From NCBI RefSeq assembly GCF_016466415.2, contig NZ_CP066772.2:1240001-1304000 (forward strand): 64,000 nt of DNA. The letters are read 5' to 3'. Below are positions 1 to 9,282 of the stretch, piece by piece. Each line of letters opens with the position of its first letter. Position 1 is the stretch's first letter. A program made the position numbers and the translations under genes. Below the pieces are notes generated by a model, which did no database searches, had not been told where the DNA came from, and saw nothing but the letters and a program-made list of their open reading frames with translations. The stretch comes from Ralstonia pickettii. GTDB taxonomy: Bacteria; Pseudomonadota; Gammaproteobacteria; Burkholderiales; Burkholderiaceae.

Positions 1-2453
1 TCGGCCAGCACATCGTCGGAAATCGGGTAATACGGCACCACCTTCATGCGCCCCAGGAATGCGGGCTTGAACGCCTTGTAGAGCGTCGGGCGCAGCAGCT
101 CTGCCAGCGCATCGGTGTCGGGCAACTCTTCAGCAGGCTTGTTCAGGCACGCCTGCATGATGGCCTGCGAGCCGACGTTCGACGTGAGGATGATGATGGT
201 GTTGCGGAAGTCGATCGGGCGGCCTTCAGCGTCATCCATCTCGCCCTTGTCGAAGACCTGGAAGAACATCTCCAGCACGTCCGGGTGGGCCTTTTCGACT
301 TCATCGAGCAGCACGACGCTGTACGGGTTGCGACGCACGGCTTCGGTCAGCACACCGCCTTCGCCATAACCGACATAACCCGGCGGCGAGCCCTTGAGGC
401 CCGACACGCTGTGCGCCTCCTGGTACTCGCTCATGTTGATGGTGATGAGCTTGCGTTCACCGCCGTAGAGAATGTCGGCCAGTGCCAGCGCTGTTTCCGT
501 CTTACCAACGCCCGAGGGGCCAGCAAACAGGAACACGCCGCGCGGCTTGTTCGGGTCTTCCAGGTTGGCGGTGGCGGTACGCACGCGCTGCGCGATGGCA
601 TCCAGCGCGTGGTCCTGCCCGATCACGCGGGCGGCCAGCAGCGGCTTGAGGTTCAGCACCGTGCGCAGTTCGTCCTTGACCATGCGGCCCAGCGGAATGC
701 CCGTCCAGGCCGACACGATTTCCGACACGACATGGCCATCCACCTGCAGCGGCACCATGGGCGATTCGCCCTGCAGCGCGCGCAGCTCGGCGAGCAGCTT
801 GGCCAGTTCGTCCTGTTCGTCCGTTTTGTCGGCGACGCGTTTGCGCTTGGGTATCGAGACGACGTCGCTGTTGGCGGCCACGGGAAGAGCGTCTTCCTCG
901 CCGGCTTGGGCGCTACCGATTTCGCGCGTCTCGCGCAGCGCCTGAATGCGGCCGACCAGCGCGCGCTCTTGCGCCAGACGTTCGGTGTTCTGCGCGACGC
1001 GCTGTTCCAGCTCCGTGTGCTGCTCGTTCAGCGCCTTCAGGCGCGCGTCGTGCTCGGCACCGGCGCTTTGCTCGCGCTCCAGCGCATTGATTTCGCCCTG
1101 CAGACGTTCGAGCGCTTTTTGGTCGTCTTCAATGGCGCCGGGCGTGGCGCTCTGGCCCAGCGCCACCTTGGCGCACGCCGTATCCAGCACGCTGACGGCC
1201 TTGTCCGGCAGCTGGCGGCCGCTGATATAGCGATGCGACAAGCGCACGGCCTCGGTTATCGCCTCGTCCAGCACGCGCACACCAAAGTGGCGCTCCATCA
1301 GCCCGGCCATGCCGCGCAGCATGGCAGCCGCCAGCGGTTCGCTCGGCTCTTCCACCTTCACGACCTGGAAGCGGCGCGCCAGTGCGGCATCTTTTTCGAA
1401 GTACTTCTTGTATTCGCTCCACGTGGTGGCCGCAATCGTGCGCAACTCGCCGCGTGCAAGTGCGGGCTTGAGCAGGTTCGCCGCATCGTTCTGCCCGGCC
1501 TGCCCGCCTGCGCCAATGATGGTATGCGCCTCGTCGATGAACAGGATGATCGGCTTCGGGCTCTTCTTCACCTCGTCGATCACGTTCTTCAGGCGGTTCT
1601 CAAATTCGCCCTTGACGCTGGCGCCTGCCTGCAGGAGCCCCATGTCGAGCGTGCGCAGCGTCACGCCTTGCAGCGGCGGCGGCACATCGTTGGCGGCAAC
1701 GCGCAGGGCCAGGCCTTCGACCACGGCGGTCTTGCCCACGCCGGCTTCGCCGGTGAGGATCGGGTTGTTCTGGCGACGACGCATCAGGATGTCGATCACC
1801 TGGCGGATCTCGGCATCGCGGCCGATCACGGGGTCGATGCGGCCATCGCGTGCGGACTGGGTCAGGTCCACGGTGAACTGGTCCAGCGCGGGTGTGGACG
1901 TCAGCGCCGCGGCGGGCTTGCTGCCTTCGCCTTGCGAAGCGTCTGCTCCGTCGTCGGCAATGTCGACCGCCTGCTCTTGTTCGTCCGAACCGGCGGTCAG
2001 CCGATCGAAGTCGTGCTTCAAGCGATCGGCTTCAATCTGCCCGAACAGGCGCGAGCCCCGTTGCGCAAGCGCCGACAGGCTGGGCTCGGTCAGCAGCGCC
2101 AGCAGCAGATGGCCCGAGCGGATGCGCGTGATTTGAGAATCGAGCGAGGCGATCAGCCAGCCATGCTCGAACAGTTTCGGTAGATACGGCGAGAACGCCG
2201 GCGTGCGCGTATTGCCGGTCTGGAAGCGGCCGATCTCGGCTTCCAGGTCACGTTGCAGCGCGACCAGGTCGATGCCGCTGGCGCGGGCGGCCACGGCAAA
2301 GTCGCTGCGGCGATTCTCCAACAACGCGAGGAACAGGTGCTCGAGATCGACCTCGTAGTTGCCGCGCGCCATGCACAGCGAAGCGGCGCGCTCGGCGGCT
2401 TGCCGGCTCGTCGCATTCAGCTTGGCGATCAGGGTTTTGAGTGGGATGGCCAT
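1..2453 (-). CDS. clpV: T6SS sheath-recycling AAA+ ATPase ClpV (TssH), 3' end cut by window
   Basis: ClpV is the cytoplasmic Clp/Hsp100 ATPase that disassembles the contracted TssBC sheath. Reading leftward from the ATG at 2453, about 817 codons are visible and the frame is still open at the window edge, so the C-terminal end is missing. The N-terminal repeat domain (about residues 1-150) precedes the first AAA+ domain with Walker A GEAGVGKT at 235-242 and a DEAH-type Walker B (FIDEAHT). A charged coiled-coil middle region follows, then a second AAA+ domain with GPSGVGKT near residue 645 and LLDEVEKAH. The gene is last of the visible leftward T6SS operon, 39 nt after tssG. A general ClpB is less likely because of the T6SS context. 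Confidence 0.95.
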   Translation of the reverse strand, partial: MAIPLKTLIAKLNATSRQAAERAASLCMARGNYEVDLEHLFLALLENRRSDFAVAARASGIDLVALQRDLEAEIGRFQTGNTRTPAFSPYLPKLFEHGWLIASLDSQITRIRSGHLLLALLTEPSLSALAQRGSRLFGQIEADRLKHDFDRLTAGSDEQEQAVDIADDGADASQGEGSKPAAALTSTPALDQFTVDLTQSARDGRIDPVIGRDAEIRQVIDILMRRRQNNPILTGEAGVGKTAVVEGLALRVAANDVPPPLQGVTLRTLDMGLLQAGASVKGEFENRLKNVIDEVKKSPKPIILFIDEAHTIIGAGGQAGQNDAANLLKPALARGELRTIAATTWSEYKKYFEKDAALARRFQVVKVEEPSEPLAAAMLRGMAGLMERHFGVRVLDEAITEAVRLSHRYISGRQLPDKAVSVLDTACAKVALGQSATPGAIEDDQKALERLQGEINALEREQSAGAEHDARLKALNEQHTELEQRVAQNTERLAQERALVGRIQALRETREIGSAQAGEEDALPVAANSDVVSIPKRKRVADKTDEQDELAKLLAELRALQGESPMVPLQVDGHVVSEIVSAWTGIPLGRMVKDELRTVLNLKPLLAARVIGQDHALDAIAQRVRTATANLEDPNKPRGVFLFAGPSGVGKTETALALADILYGGERKLITINMSEYQEAHSVSGLKGSPPGYVGYGEGGVLTEAVRRNPYSVVLLDEVEKAHPDVLEMFFQVFDKGEMDDAEGRPIDFRNTIIILTSNVGSQAIMQACLNKPAEELPDTDALAELLRPTLYKAFKPAFLGRMKVVPYYPISDDVLA

Positions 2454-2492
2454 GGCGGCAGCGCTCCGGAAGAATCGATGAATGTGTCGGTA

Positions 2493-3584
2493 TCAATGCA
2501 GCGGCGCGAGCGTGTATTGCGCATCGCTGCGGTCCTGCTGCGCGGGGCGGGAACACAGGAAGGTGTCCCAGCCCAGGCGCCCGTCGTTGCTGTTGTCCAG
2601 CGTGCTGCCGGTCACGTCCTGCTGGCGCAGGATCAGCTTGATTTCGAACTCGAGCGTGGTGCCGCACAGGATGGTCAACATCTTGCGCAGCGCCAGCGCA
2701 CCTGATGCACCCGGCAGAAAATTGCGGTATTGCGCACGCTCGAGCGGCCCGACCCACAGGCGCACGCGCAGGTCGCGCTGCCACACCCGCCCGCCCGCCA
2801 ACGCCGTGGCGCCCAGCGCGTTGTTGGTGCTGCCCAGCCGCGTGTACTGCGACGCCGGCACGCGATACCACCCGCCCACAAACTGCTCAACCCGCATCGG
2901 CGCCTGGAAGTAATCCGACAGCATGCGCTGCAGGTATGCCGCAGACACTGGCCGATGCCGGATCGCCGTGGCATAACCGGCCAGCGCTTCGTCCAGGATG
3001 GGCCCCGGCGTGGTGGAAAGATCGCGGCGCAGCGTCTTGTCAGCCGCCCCCGCCAGCGACAGCAGCAGCGGCAGGTAATGCTTGGTGCTGTCGACTTCGT
3101 ACTGGAACGGCAGGCGGTATTTCTTCCACGCCAGGTAGAACAGCGCCGTTGCCCGGTTCGAGAAGATGTCGAAGAACGCACGTGCAGCGCGGTCGCGCCA
3201 GAGGCTTTCGCGCTCGGCCACGATTTCGGTGTAGCGCAGCGGCAAGGCACCTTGGCCGCCCAGCATGCCGAAGAACGTGGGCGTGATCGCCAGCGAATCG
3301 AGCGCGCCCTCTTCCAGTGCAGCGATGAACGCGGCGTCGGTTTCGAGCATCTCGGCGGTAATGCCCTCAGCCTCGATATGCTGCAGCTCGCTGGGCGGAA
3401 ACGACAGCGACAGCGTGTTGCGAAAGCTCAGGCGCGTGGCCAGTGCCTGCTCGGGCGCCATGCCGCCTTCGCGCGCAAACAGCTGCTCCAGCAGGCGCAC
3501 GGCCTGGAAGAACTGGTACCGGTGCGGCTGCTGGAGCAGCCGCCGGATCACACCAGGATCGATTCGCCGCTGCGGGGTGCGCAT
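2493..3584 (-). CDS. tssG: T6SS baseplate subunit TssG
   Basis: TssG (ImpH/VasB family) forms the baseplate wedge with TssE, TssF and TssK in the cytoplasm under the membrane complex. The 363-aa product has the usual family length and the family-typical start, with an IDPGVIRRLLQQPHRYQFFQ-like opening in which an early helix is followed by an aromatic stretch. The ATG at 3584 lies inside the end of tssF, a 37-nt overlap that suggests translational coupling. clpV follows 39 nt downstream. No frameshift or missing segment is evident. Confidence 0.95.
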   Translation of the reverse strand: MRTPQRRIDPGVIRRLLQQPHRYQFFQAVRLLEQLFAREGGMAPEQALATRLSFRNTLSLSFPPSELQHIEAEGITAEMLETDAAFIAALEEGALDSLAITPTFFGMLGGQGALPLRYTEIVAERESLWRDRAARAFFDIFSNRATALFYLAWKKYRLPFQYEVDSTKHYLPLLLSLAGAADKTLRRDLSTTPGPILDEALAGYATAIRHRPVSAAYLQRMLSDYFQAPMRVEQFVGGWYRVPASQYTRLGSTNNALGATALAGGRVWQRDLRVRLWVGPLERAQYRNFLPGASGALALRKMLTILCGTTLEFEIKLILRQQDVTGSTLDNSNDGRLGWDTFLCSRPAQQDRSDAQYTLAPLH

Positions 3585-5398
3585 TTGACCAATTCCTTGC
3601 CGGTGCGGCGCGAGACCGCAATCAACTGCACAAAGCTGTTCATGTGGACGTACAGGCCGAAGAAGTGGTCCAGCACACGGATGAACCGGTGCATGCCGGT
3701 GCCAACAAAGGCGTCTTCATCCAGCGTGAGGCGAACCTCCAAGCCGCGCACGAAGGTGGCGAACGGCTTGCCGGCCAGCCACTGCGTCGCCGGTTGGTAA
3801 TCGAGCGCGACGATGCCTTCGATCTGCCGCGCCGAGATCGCATTGCGCGGCAGGTCGTGCAGGCGCAGCATCTCTTTCAGCGTCGGCAGACCGTTCTGCA
3901 CAAGCGACAGATGGTTGAGCGCCAGCAACGAGATCAACCGCCACTGCGCCGCGCGCCCGCCGCCAAACCGCATCGACGGCGTCGGCTTGCGCAGGAAGGT
4001 GATGTTGCGGGCGATGGAACTGCCTTCCATCGACAGATCGCCATCCGGCTGGCCAAACGCCAGCGTCGAAGGCAAATCACGGTTCGTGCAGGTGACGGTC
4101 AGGCTCAGCGTGTCGGTCTGCGGGCTGGCGGGGTCGAACTGCGTATCGACGATGGAGATTTCCGTTTCGAAACCCGGGCTGCGCTGTGCGATCAGTTCGT
4201 TGCGGCGTGCCAGCCAGTAATGCCCCGCGCGGCCGGGCTCCTCGCCGTGATGCAGGGAGTAGAACGGCCGGAACTCCGTCACCTTCTCGTGCGCCGTGGT
4301 TTCACGCACCAGTTGCACGTTGTCGATGGAGTAGATATCAAAGCCGTGCGCGCGCCGGCTGTCTGCCACGACCGGATAAGCGCTGGCCGTATGTTCGATG
4401 CGAATCGGATCGGCCTTCTGCTGGAACAGATTGACCACGGGCGTGCAATGCAGGCGCAGGTGCTCGGGCTGCAAGTTCTCGAGCAGACGCGCGGCGTGCG
4501 AATCGCTGCGCACGTCTTTCAGCACCAGATGCAACGTCAGACGGCGCACCGGCACACCCGGCGTCAGGCCACGTCGCAATGCGGCCAGGTCGATGTCGAA
4601 AAAGTTGAATTTCTCGGCAAAGCTGAAGTGCTCGGTCAACAGCCGATAGGCCGGGTGCGAGCGTGCCGGGCAATCGATCAGGGATTCGTCTTCTGTAAAA
4701 CCGACTTCGTGCAACGGCACGGAAATCAGACGCTTCCACACGCCTGCGCGTTCGGCTTCCACATATCCGGCCGCCGTGTGCAGGAACAGCGCATCCCCTA
4801 GCGCAGCCACGAAGGACGGCTCGCCGTCCATGTAGACACGCAGCTTGTCCAGCGGCAGCGATTCGAAACCGCCGCGCTCGCCCACGTATTCCAGCGTGAT
4901 GGCGATCGAGCCGGTCGCGCCTTTGGGCAGTTGCACAGCGGCCGGCGCAGACACCGCGCGCTCGAACGTCGCCGCGGCAACGCGCACCGGCGCAAACGTG
5001 ACGTCGTATGCGGTGCGGAAGCGGCATTCGACCTTGCGCACCATGCGTGTGGTGAGGAACGTGCCGCGCGCAATCGTGACCGGCGCGCTCAGTTGCGCCG
5101 CGACGCCGCGGACATCGAAATGCGCCACGGAACACGATGGAAAGGGCCGCAGGTAGTGCGGATACAGCACTTCCAGCAGCGCCTCGGTAAATTCGGGGTA
5201 GTCGTCGTCGAGCTTCTTGCTGACCCGTGCGGTCAGGAAGGCAAACGATTCGATCATCCGCTCGACATGCGGATCGTCGCAGCCGTCGCCCGACATGGCG
5301 AGGCGGCCGGCGATCTTCGGATACCGCTCGGCGAAGTCGCGCGAGTACCGGCGCAGGAAGGCCAGTTCTCGTTCGTAATAGGGCAGCAGCTCTTCCAT
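3548..5398 (-). CDS. tssF: T6SS baseplate subunit TssF
   Basis: TssF (ImpG/VasA family) is the other main wedge protein of the T6SS baseplate. The 616-aa product has the expected length and the diagnostic N-terminus in which MEELLPYYERELAFLRRY is followed by FAERYPKIAGRL. It overlaps tssG by 37 nt, and both lie in the same leftward operon after tssE with a 78-nt gap. No catalytic motif is expected. The frame is intact. Confidence 0.96.
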   Translation of the reverse strand: MEELLPYYERELAFLRRYSRDFAERYPKIAGRLAMSGDGCDDPHVERMIESFAFLTARVSKKLDDDYPEFTEALLEVLYPHYLRPFPSCSVAHFDVRGVAAQLSAPVTIARGTFLTTRMVRKVECRFRTAYDVTFAPVRVAAATFERAVSAPAAVQLPKGATGSIAITLEYVGERGGFESLPLDKLRVYMDGEPSFVAALGDALFLHTAAGYVEAERAGVWKRLISVPLHEVGFTEDESLIDCPARSHPAYRLLTEHFSFAEKFNFFDIDLAALRRGLTPGVPVRRLTLHLVLKDVRSDSHAARLLENLQPEHLRLHCTPVVNLFQQKADPIRIEHTASAYPVVADSRRAHGFDIYSIDNVQLVRETTAHEKVTEFRPFYSLHHGEEPGRAGHYWLARRNELIAQRSPGFETEISIVDTQFDPASPQTDTLSLTVTCTNRDLPSTLAFGQPDGDLSMEGSSIARNITFLRKPTPSMRFGGGRAAQWRLISLLALNHLSLVQNGLPTLKEMLRLHDLPRNAISARQIEGIVALDYQPATQWLAGKPFATFVRGLEVRLTLDEDAFVGTGMHRFIRVLDHFFGLYVHMNSFVQLIAVSRRTGKELVKCAPRSGESILV

Positions 5399-5476
5399 TC
5401 TTCGTGGCGGTCCGGTGGCGGTCCTGCGGGTGCTTCAGCGTGTTGCGAGTGGTGCGTTGTGCAGGTCCGAGCAGTC

Positions 5477-5950
5477 TCAGCCGCGTCCGCGTGACACGGA
5501 ATACCGCAGCGTCGACGGTTGCAGCATGGCGTCAAAACTCACGGGCTCGCGTGCGGGCCCCACCAGCAGCACTGCGCTGATCCCAAAGCACAAGGCATTG
5601 GTCGCGCGTTCATTGATTTCCAGCGACACATTCACATGCTGCAAACGCGGCTCGTGCCGCTCGATCGCCTTGGTGAGCGACTGGCAGATGTAGTTGCGGT
5701 CGTAGAAACTGGCCAGGCTCAGGCCGGAAAAATCGTTCAGGCCATACGTAAGCAGCGACCGCTTGCATTCGGGCAAGCCGTGCAAATCCTCTTCTTCCAA
5801 CACGATGCGCGTGTTGAGCAAGGATTCAATGTCGCGTGCCACGGTGCTCTTGAGTTCTTCAAGCGAGAGCTGGCGCAATGCCGTGGGCATGGGCGCATGC
5901 GGCTCGTCGTCGAAGAGCTTGTCGAGCAGGCTGGGTTCGAAGCCTTTCAT
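5477..5950 (-). CDS. tssE: T6SS baseplate subunit TssE (gp25-like)
   Basis: TssE is homologous to phage T4 gp25 and initiates sheath polymerisation on the baseplate. The 157-aa product starts with an N-terminal FEPSLLDKLFD segment typical of TssE. It carries the gp25 core (SIESLLNTR, then LTYGLNDFSGL, then IERHEPRL), including the conserved EPRL motif. The start ATG at 5950 has no strong ribosome binding site, which suggests coupling to transcription from hcp, 68 nt upstream. A 78-nt gap separates it from tssF. Confidence 0.94.
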   Translation of the reverse strand: MKGFEPSLLDKLFDDEPHAPMPTALRQLSLEELKSTVARDIESLLNTRIVLEEEDLHGLPECKRSLLTYGLNDFSGLSLASFYDRNYICQSLTKAIERHEPRLQHVNVSLEINERATNALCFGISAVLLVGPAREPVSFDAMLQPSTLRYSVSRGRG

Positions 5951-6018
5951 ATGCTGCTAGAAAACAAGATGCCGCAGCACGGCGGCTGCGGCCCTTGTCA
6001 TCAGGAGAACACCAAACG

Positions 6019-6522
6019 TTAAACCGAGTAGGTCTTGTCGTTCTTGGTGAGGCTCCAGGCGCCTTGCGAATTGCCGCCTTGGCCGCCGGCGCTCTTCTGC
6101 TGCGTGTACTTCCATTGCACAGCGGCGTAGCGCAGGCTGAACGTGTCGGTCGGGATGCCCTGGGCCACCACTTGCGAATCGACTTCGCTCAGGATGGCGT
6201 TCTTCAGCTTGACTTCGAGGTACTTCACGCGGTTGCCTTCGCCGTCTGCGCGGAAGAATTCGATGGTCACTTCACCGAAGGTCGTGCCGCCCGAAGCGTG
6301 CTGGTACAGCAGCGGGCTGACGACGTCCAGATCCTTCGTGAAGACCATGTCGCGGTGCTCGCAACGCTCAGCCGTGTGGCCGCCGGCGGTCGAAGCTGTG
6401 GCCGAACGCGGTTGGCTGATGGCCTGCGACCAGCTGTTGATTTCGATCCAGTCCTTGTGATCCTTGTCTTGCGACTCCCCCTTGATTGCCGGGCTGTCGA
6501 ACTTGACGTAGATATCCTTCAT
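6019..6522 (-). CDS. hcp: T6SS tube protein Hcp (TssD)
   Basis: Hcp hexamers stack into the secreted inner tube of the T6SS. The 167-aa product has the classic opening MKDIYVKFDSPAIKGES and the middle TKDLDVVSPLL / GTTFGEVTIEFFR elements of the Hcp beta-barrel. The start is supported by a purine-rich GAAGAGGG ribosome binding site. It lies between tssC (105-nt gap, the longest in this operon) and tssE, a place where an internal promoter or RNA processing site could boost Hcp levels. The protein contains no fused C-terminal effector domain. Confidence 0.96.
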   Translation of the reverse strand: MKDIYVKFDSPAIKGESQDKDHKDWIEINSWSQAISQPRSATASTAGGHTAERCEHRDMVFTKDLDVVSPLLYQHASGGTTFGEVTIEFFRADGEGNRVKYLEVKLKNAILSEVDSQVVAQGIPTDTFSLRYAAVQWKYTQQKSAGGQGGNSQGAWSLTKNDKTYSV

Positions 6523-6627
6523 ACAGAGACCCTCTTCAATAGATTGGTTGTTGGTACTGCAATGGGTAACGAGCGTAACGGGTGGTTATGCCCGAACATT
6601 CCCCCCCGGGGAGAGTCCGGTCAGGAA

Positions 6628-8112
6628 TTACGAGTTGGCCGACTTGGGCAGATCCGCCACGAGGCGCAGCGAGATCGACAGTTCATCGAGCTGGAAGTGC
6701 GGCCGCAGGAACGCCACCGAGCGATACGTGCCCGGCTTGCCCGGCACCTCCGCCACCTGGATCGACGCCTCGCGCAGCGGGAATTGCGCCTTCTGTTCTT
6801 GCGTGGCGTTGTCGTCCAGCAGCACGTACTGCGAGATCCAGCGGTTCAGGAACGTCTCAACGTTCTTGGCCGAGGCAAAGCTGCCGATCTTGTCGCGCAT
6901 CATCGCCTTCAGGTAATGCGCCACGCGCGATACCGAGAAGATGTACTGCAGCTGCGCAGACAGCACCGCATTGGCGTTGGCGCTGTCGGAGTCGTACTTC
7001 TTCGCCTTCTGCGCCGACTGTGCAGCGAAGAACGCGGCGTAATCCGTGTTCTTGCAATGCACGAGCGGGATGAAGCCGAGGTCGCTCAGTTCCTTCTCGC
7101 GGCGGTCGGTGATGGCGATTTCAGTCGGGCACTTGAGTGCGATTTCGCCGTCGTCGGTCTTGAAGGTGTGCGTCGGCAGGTCTTCGACCAGGCCGCCACC
7201 TTCCACACCGCGGATGGCAGCGCACCAGCCGAAGTCGTCAAACGCCGCGGTCAGGCGCGCGCCGAACGCCCAGGCGGCGTTGCACCACAGGTACTTGCTG
7301 TGATCGGTGCCATCCACGTCTTCAACAAAGTTGAAGCTCTCGACCACGGTGCCGTCCTTCGGGTTGTACGGCAGACGGCCCAAGAAGCGCGGCAACGTCA
7401 GACCGACGTAGCGCGAATCTTCCGAGTCACGGAACGACTTCCACTTGGCGTATTCGACCGTGTCGAACACCTTCGCCAGGTCGCGCGGCTTGCCCAGGTC
7501 GGCAAACGATTCCAGGCCCAGCAGCTCCGGCGACGACGAGGCAATGAACGGTGCGTGCGAAGCCGCAGCCACGTGCGCCATCTGCTCGATGAAGTACATG
7601 TCTTCGGGCTGACGCGTGATTTCGTAGTCGCCGATCAGCGCGCCGAACGGGGCCCCGCCGAAGGTGCCGAATTCCTCTTCGTAGACCTTCTTGAACAGCG
7701 CGCTCTGGTCGAACTCGATGGCGGTCTTGAAGTCCTTCGTCAGGTCACGCTTGGTCGCGTTGAGCGCCTTGATCTTGATCGTCTGGCCAGTGCTCGTTTC
7801 CTTGACGAGGTAGTGCAGACCGCGCCAGGTGGATTCCAGCTTCTGGAATTCCGGCGCGTGCATGATCGCGCTCAGTTGCTGCGAGATCAGGCGGTCCAAC
7901 TCGGCCACACGTGCATCGAGCGTGGCCGACAGATTGTCGGACACCACCACGGTGCCGCTCAGCACCTGGCTTGCCAGCTCGCCGATGATGTCTTTTGCGC
8001 GCGCGCGCTCGGAGTCGGACTTGGCGACGCGGCTTTGCTCGACGATGCTGTCGAGCAGGCTCACCTCTTCCGCAACCGAGGCGCCTTGCGCAGCGGATTG
8101 GTTCTCAAGCAT
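6628..8112 (-). CDS. tssC: T6SS contractile sheath large subunit TssC
   Basis: TssC (VipB/ImpC) polymerises with TssB into the contractile sheath. The 494-aa product has family length. It includes the LDARVAELDRLISQQLSAIM helix, the HAPEFQKLESTWRGLHYLV motif, and the C-terminal FLNRWISQYV region that ends with a beta strand (HFQLDELSISLRLVADLP). The ATG at 8112 overlaps the end of tssB by 8 nt, so the two sheath subunits are probably translationally coupled. Confidence 0.97.
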   Translation of the reverse strand: MLENQSAAQGASVAEEVSLLDSIVEQSRVAKSDSERARAKDIIGELASQVLSGTVVVSDNLSATLDARVAELDRLISQQLSAIMHAPEFQKLESTWRGLHYLVKETSTGQTIKIKALNATKRDLTKDFKTAIEFDQSALFKKVYEEEFGTFGGAPFGALIGDYEITRQPEDMYFIEQMAHVAAASHAPFIASSSPELLGLESFADLGKPRDLAKVFDTVEYAKWKSFRDSEDSRYVGLTLPRFLGRLPYNPKDGTVVESFNFVEDVDGTDHSKYLWCNAAWAFGARLTAAFDDFGWCAAIRGVEGGGLVEDLPTHTFKTDDGEIALKCPTEIAITDRREKELSDLGFIPLVHCKNTDYAAFFAAQSAQKAKKYDSDSANANAVLSAQLQYIFSVSRVAHYLKAMMRDKIGSFASAKNVETFLNRWISQYVLLDDNATQEQKAQFPLREASIQVAEVPGKPGTYRSVAFLRPHFQLDELSISLRLVADLPKSANS

Positions 8113-8617
8113 CCTCGCCCCCGTTTTGCTTGGCGCCCAGCTTCTTCGCGTTTTCGGTGTTCTTCAGCACTTCCGACAGCAGGTCTTCGAGCTTGTCGTT
8201 ACCGGCCATCTTGTTGCGCAGGTCAGCCAGCTTGGAGCGCGCTTCGAGCAGCTTGCGCAGGGGCTCGACCTGCTCGACAACGGCTTCGGGGCTGAAGTCC
8301 TCAAGCGAACGGAACTTCAGGTCGACGCCAAAGCGGCCACCGTCTTCCGTCAGCGTGTTCGGCACCTGGAACGCCGCGCGCGGCTCCACGCCCTTCATCA
8401 CTTCGTCAAAGTTGTCGCGGTCGATGTTGACGAACTTGCGGTCGCGAAGCTTGGGCTGCTGCACTTCGGATTGGCCCGACAGGTCTGCCACCACGCCCAC
8501 CACGAATGGCAGTTCCTTCGTCTCGATTGCGTCGCCGATCTCGACGTCATACGTCAGCTGCACGCGCGGCGGACGCACCTTCTGCAGACGCTTCTGTACG
8601 CTTTCTTTCTTGGCCAT
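8105..8617 (-). CDS. tssB: T6SS contractile sheath small subunit TssB
   Basis: TssB (VipA/ImpB) is the small sheath subunit and partner of TssC. The product is 170 aa when started at the ATG at 8617, which sits 8 nt after a strong GGAGG site. A GTG one codon earlier is less likely. The family opening KKESVQKRLQKVRPPRVQLTYDVEIG is seen in pieces (SVQKRL, then RVQLTYDV), along with the ELPFVVGVVADLSG motif. It overlaps tssC by 8 nt and follows the TPR lipoprotein gene by 35 nt. Confidence 0.96.
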   Translation of the reverse strand: MAKKESVQKRLQKVRPPRVQLTYDVEIGDAIETKELPFVVGVVADLSGQSEVQQPKLRDRKFVNIDRDNFDEVMKGVEPRAAFQVPNTLTEDGGRFGVDLKFRSLEDFSPEAVVEQVEPLRKLLEARSKLADLRNKMAGNDKLEDLLSEVLKNTENAKKLGAKQNGGEDA

Positions 8618-8652
8618 CACGTTCCTCCAGGAATGCGGAACCAGCGCTGTGC

Positions 8653-9282
8653 TTAACGCAGTGCGCCGAACGGGTCTGCGCTGCCGCTGGCAGCACCGGT
8701 GGTGGCTGCGGGTGCAGCCGTGGTGCCGTGCTCGGCGGCCGGCGCTGCACGGCGGACAACACGCGCGGGGCGGCGCACCGGCTGCTTGGCCGTCTGCTCG
8801 CCCGGGAACAGAACCTGTTCGCCCAGCGTGTCGCGCAGCATCTTGGCAAGCACCTGCGCGTCGGTCTTGACGTCGCCGGCCAGCGCGCTGTCGGCACGCA
8901 GCTCCTGCAGCGAACGGCGCGCCACGCGCAGGCCGCTCACCGCCAGGATGCTCTTCGCCTGGCGATCTGCGTTGTCACGCTGCAGGGCTTCTTCGGCAGC
9001 CAGGATGGCCTGCGGATATTTCTCGGCGCCGAACTGGATCTGCGCAATGCGCACCCACGGCTCGTCACGGGTCGGGTTCTGCTTGGCGATCTGCTGGTAC
9101 AGATCAATCGCCTTGTCTTGCTGGCCGCCCTTGGCCGCAGCTTCCGCCTCCGACATGCTCTGGCCGAAGGCCTCGTCGGTTTGGGGTCCGGGGTTGGTGG
9201 TCGAGCAGCCTGCAAACAGAGCGGCGACAGCAGACAGCACGATGAAGGAACGGAGAACGGAAATAGACGAGGATTTGGCCAC
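8653..9282 (-). CDS. T6SS-linked TPR-containing lipoprotein
   Basis: This is the first gene of the leftward T6SS arm. The predicted product (209 aa from the GTG at 9282) has a basic N-terminus, a hydrophobic stretch and a lipobox ending LFAGC, so it should be an envelope lipoprotein. A TPR-like helical region follows (about residues 30-120, with the AIDLYQQIAKQNPTRDEPWVRI pattern), then a Pro/Ala/Arg-rich C-terminal tail. A TTG five codons upstream is in frame, but the GTG has the better-placed GAAGAG site. Similar lipoproteins occur upstream of tssB in Burkholderia-type T6SS clusters. The role is not proven; an accessory role in the membrane complex is inferred from position. Confidence 0.8.
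   Translation of the reverse strand: MAKSSSISVLRSFIVLSAVAALFAGCSTTNPGPQTDEAFGQSMSEAEAAAKGGQQDKAIDLYQQIAKQNPTRDEPWVRIAQIQFGAEKYPQAILAAEEALQRDNADRQAKSILAVSGLRVARRSLQELRADSALAGDVKTDAQVLAKMLRDTLGEQVLFPGEQTAKQPVRRPARVVRRAAPAAEHGTTAAPAATTGAASGSADPFGALR

Noticed and set aside
285-2183. Long 632-codon plus-strand open frame opposite clpV
   Set aside because: It is antisense to a clear ClpV with full motifs. Long antisense frames are expected in high-GC DNA with strong third-position bias, and the translation is Arg/Ala/Gln-rich without domain motifs.
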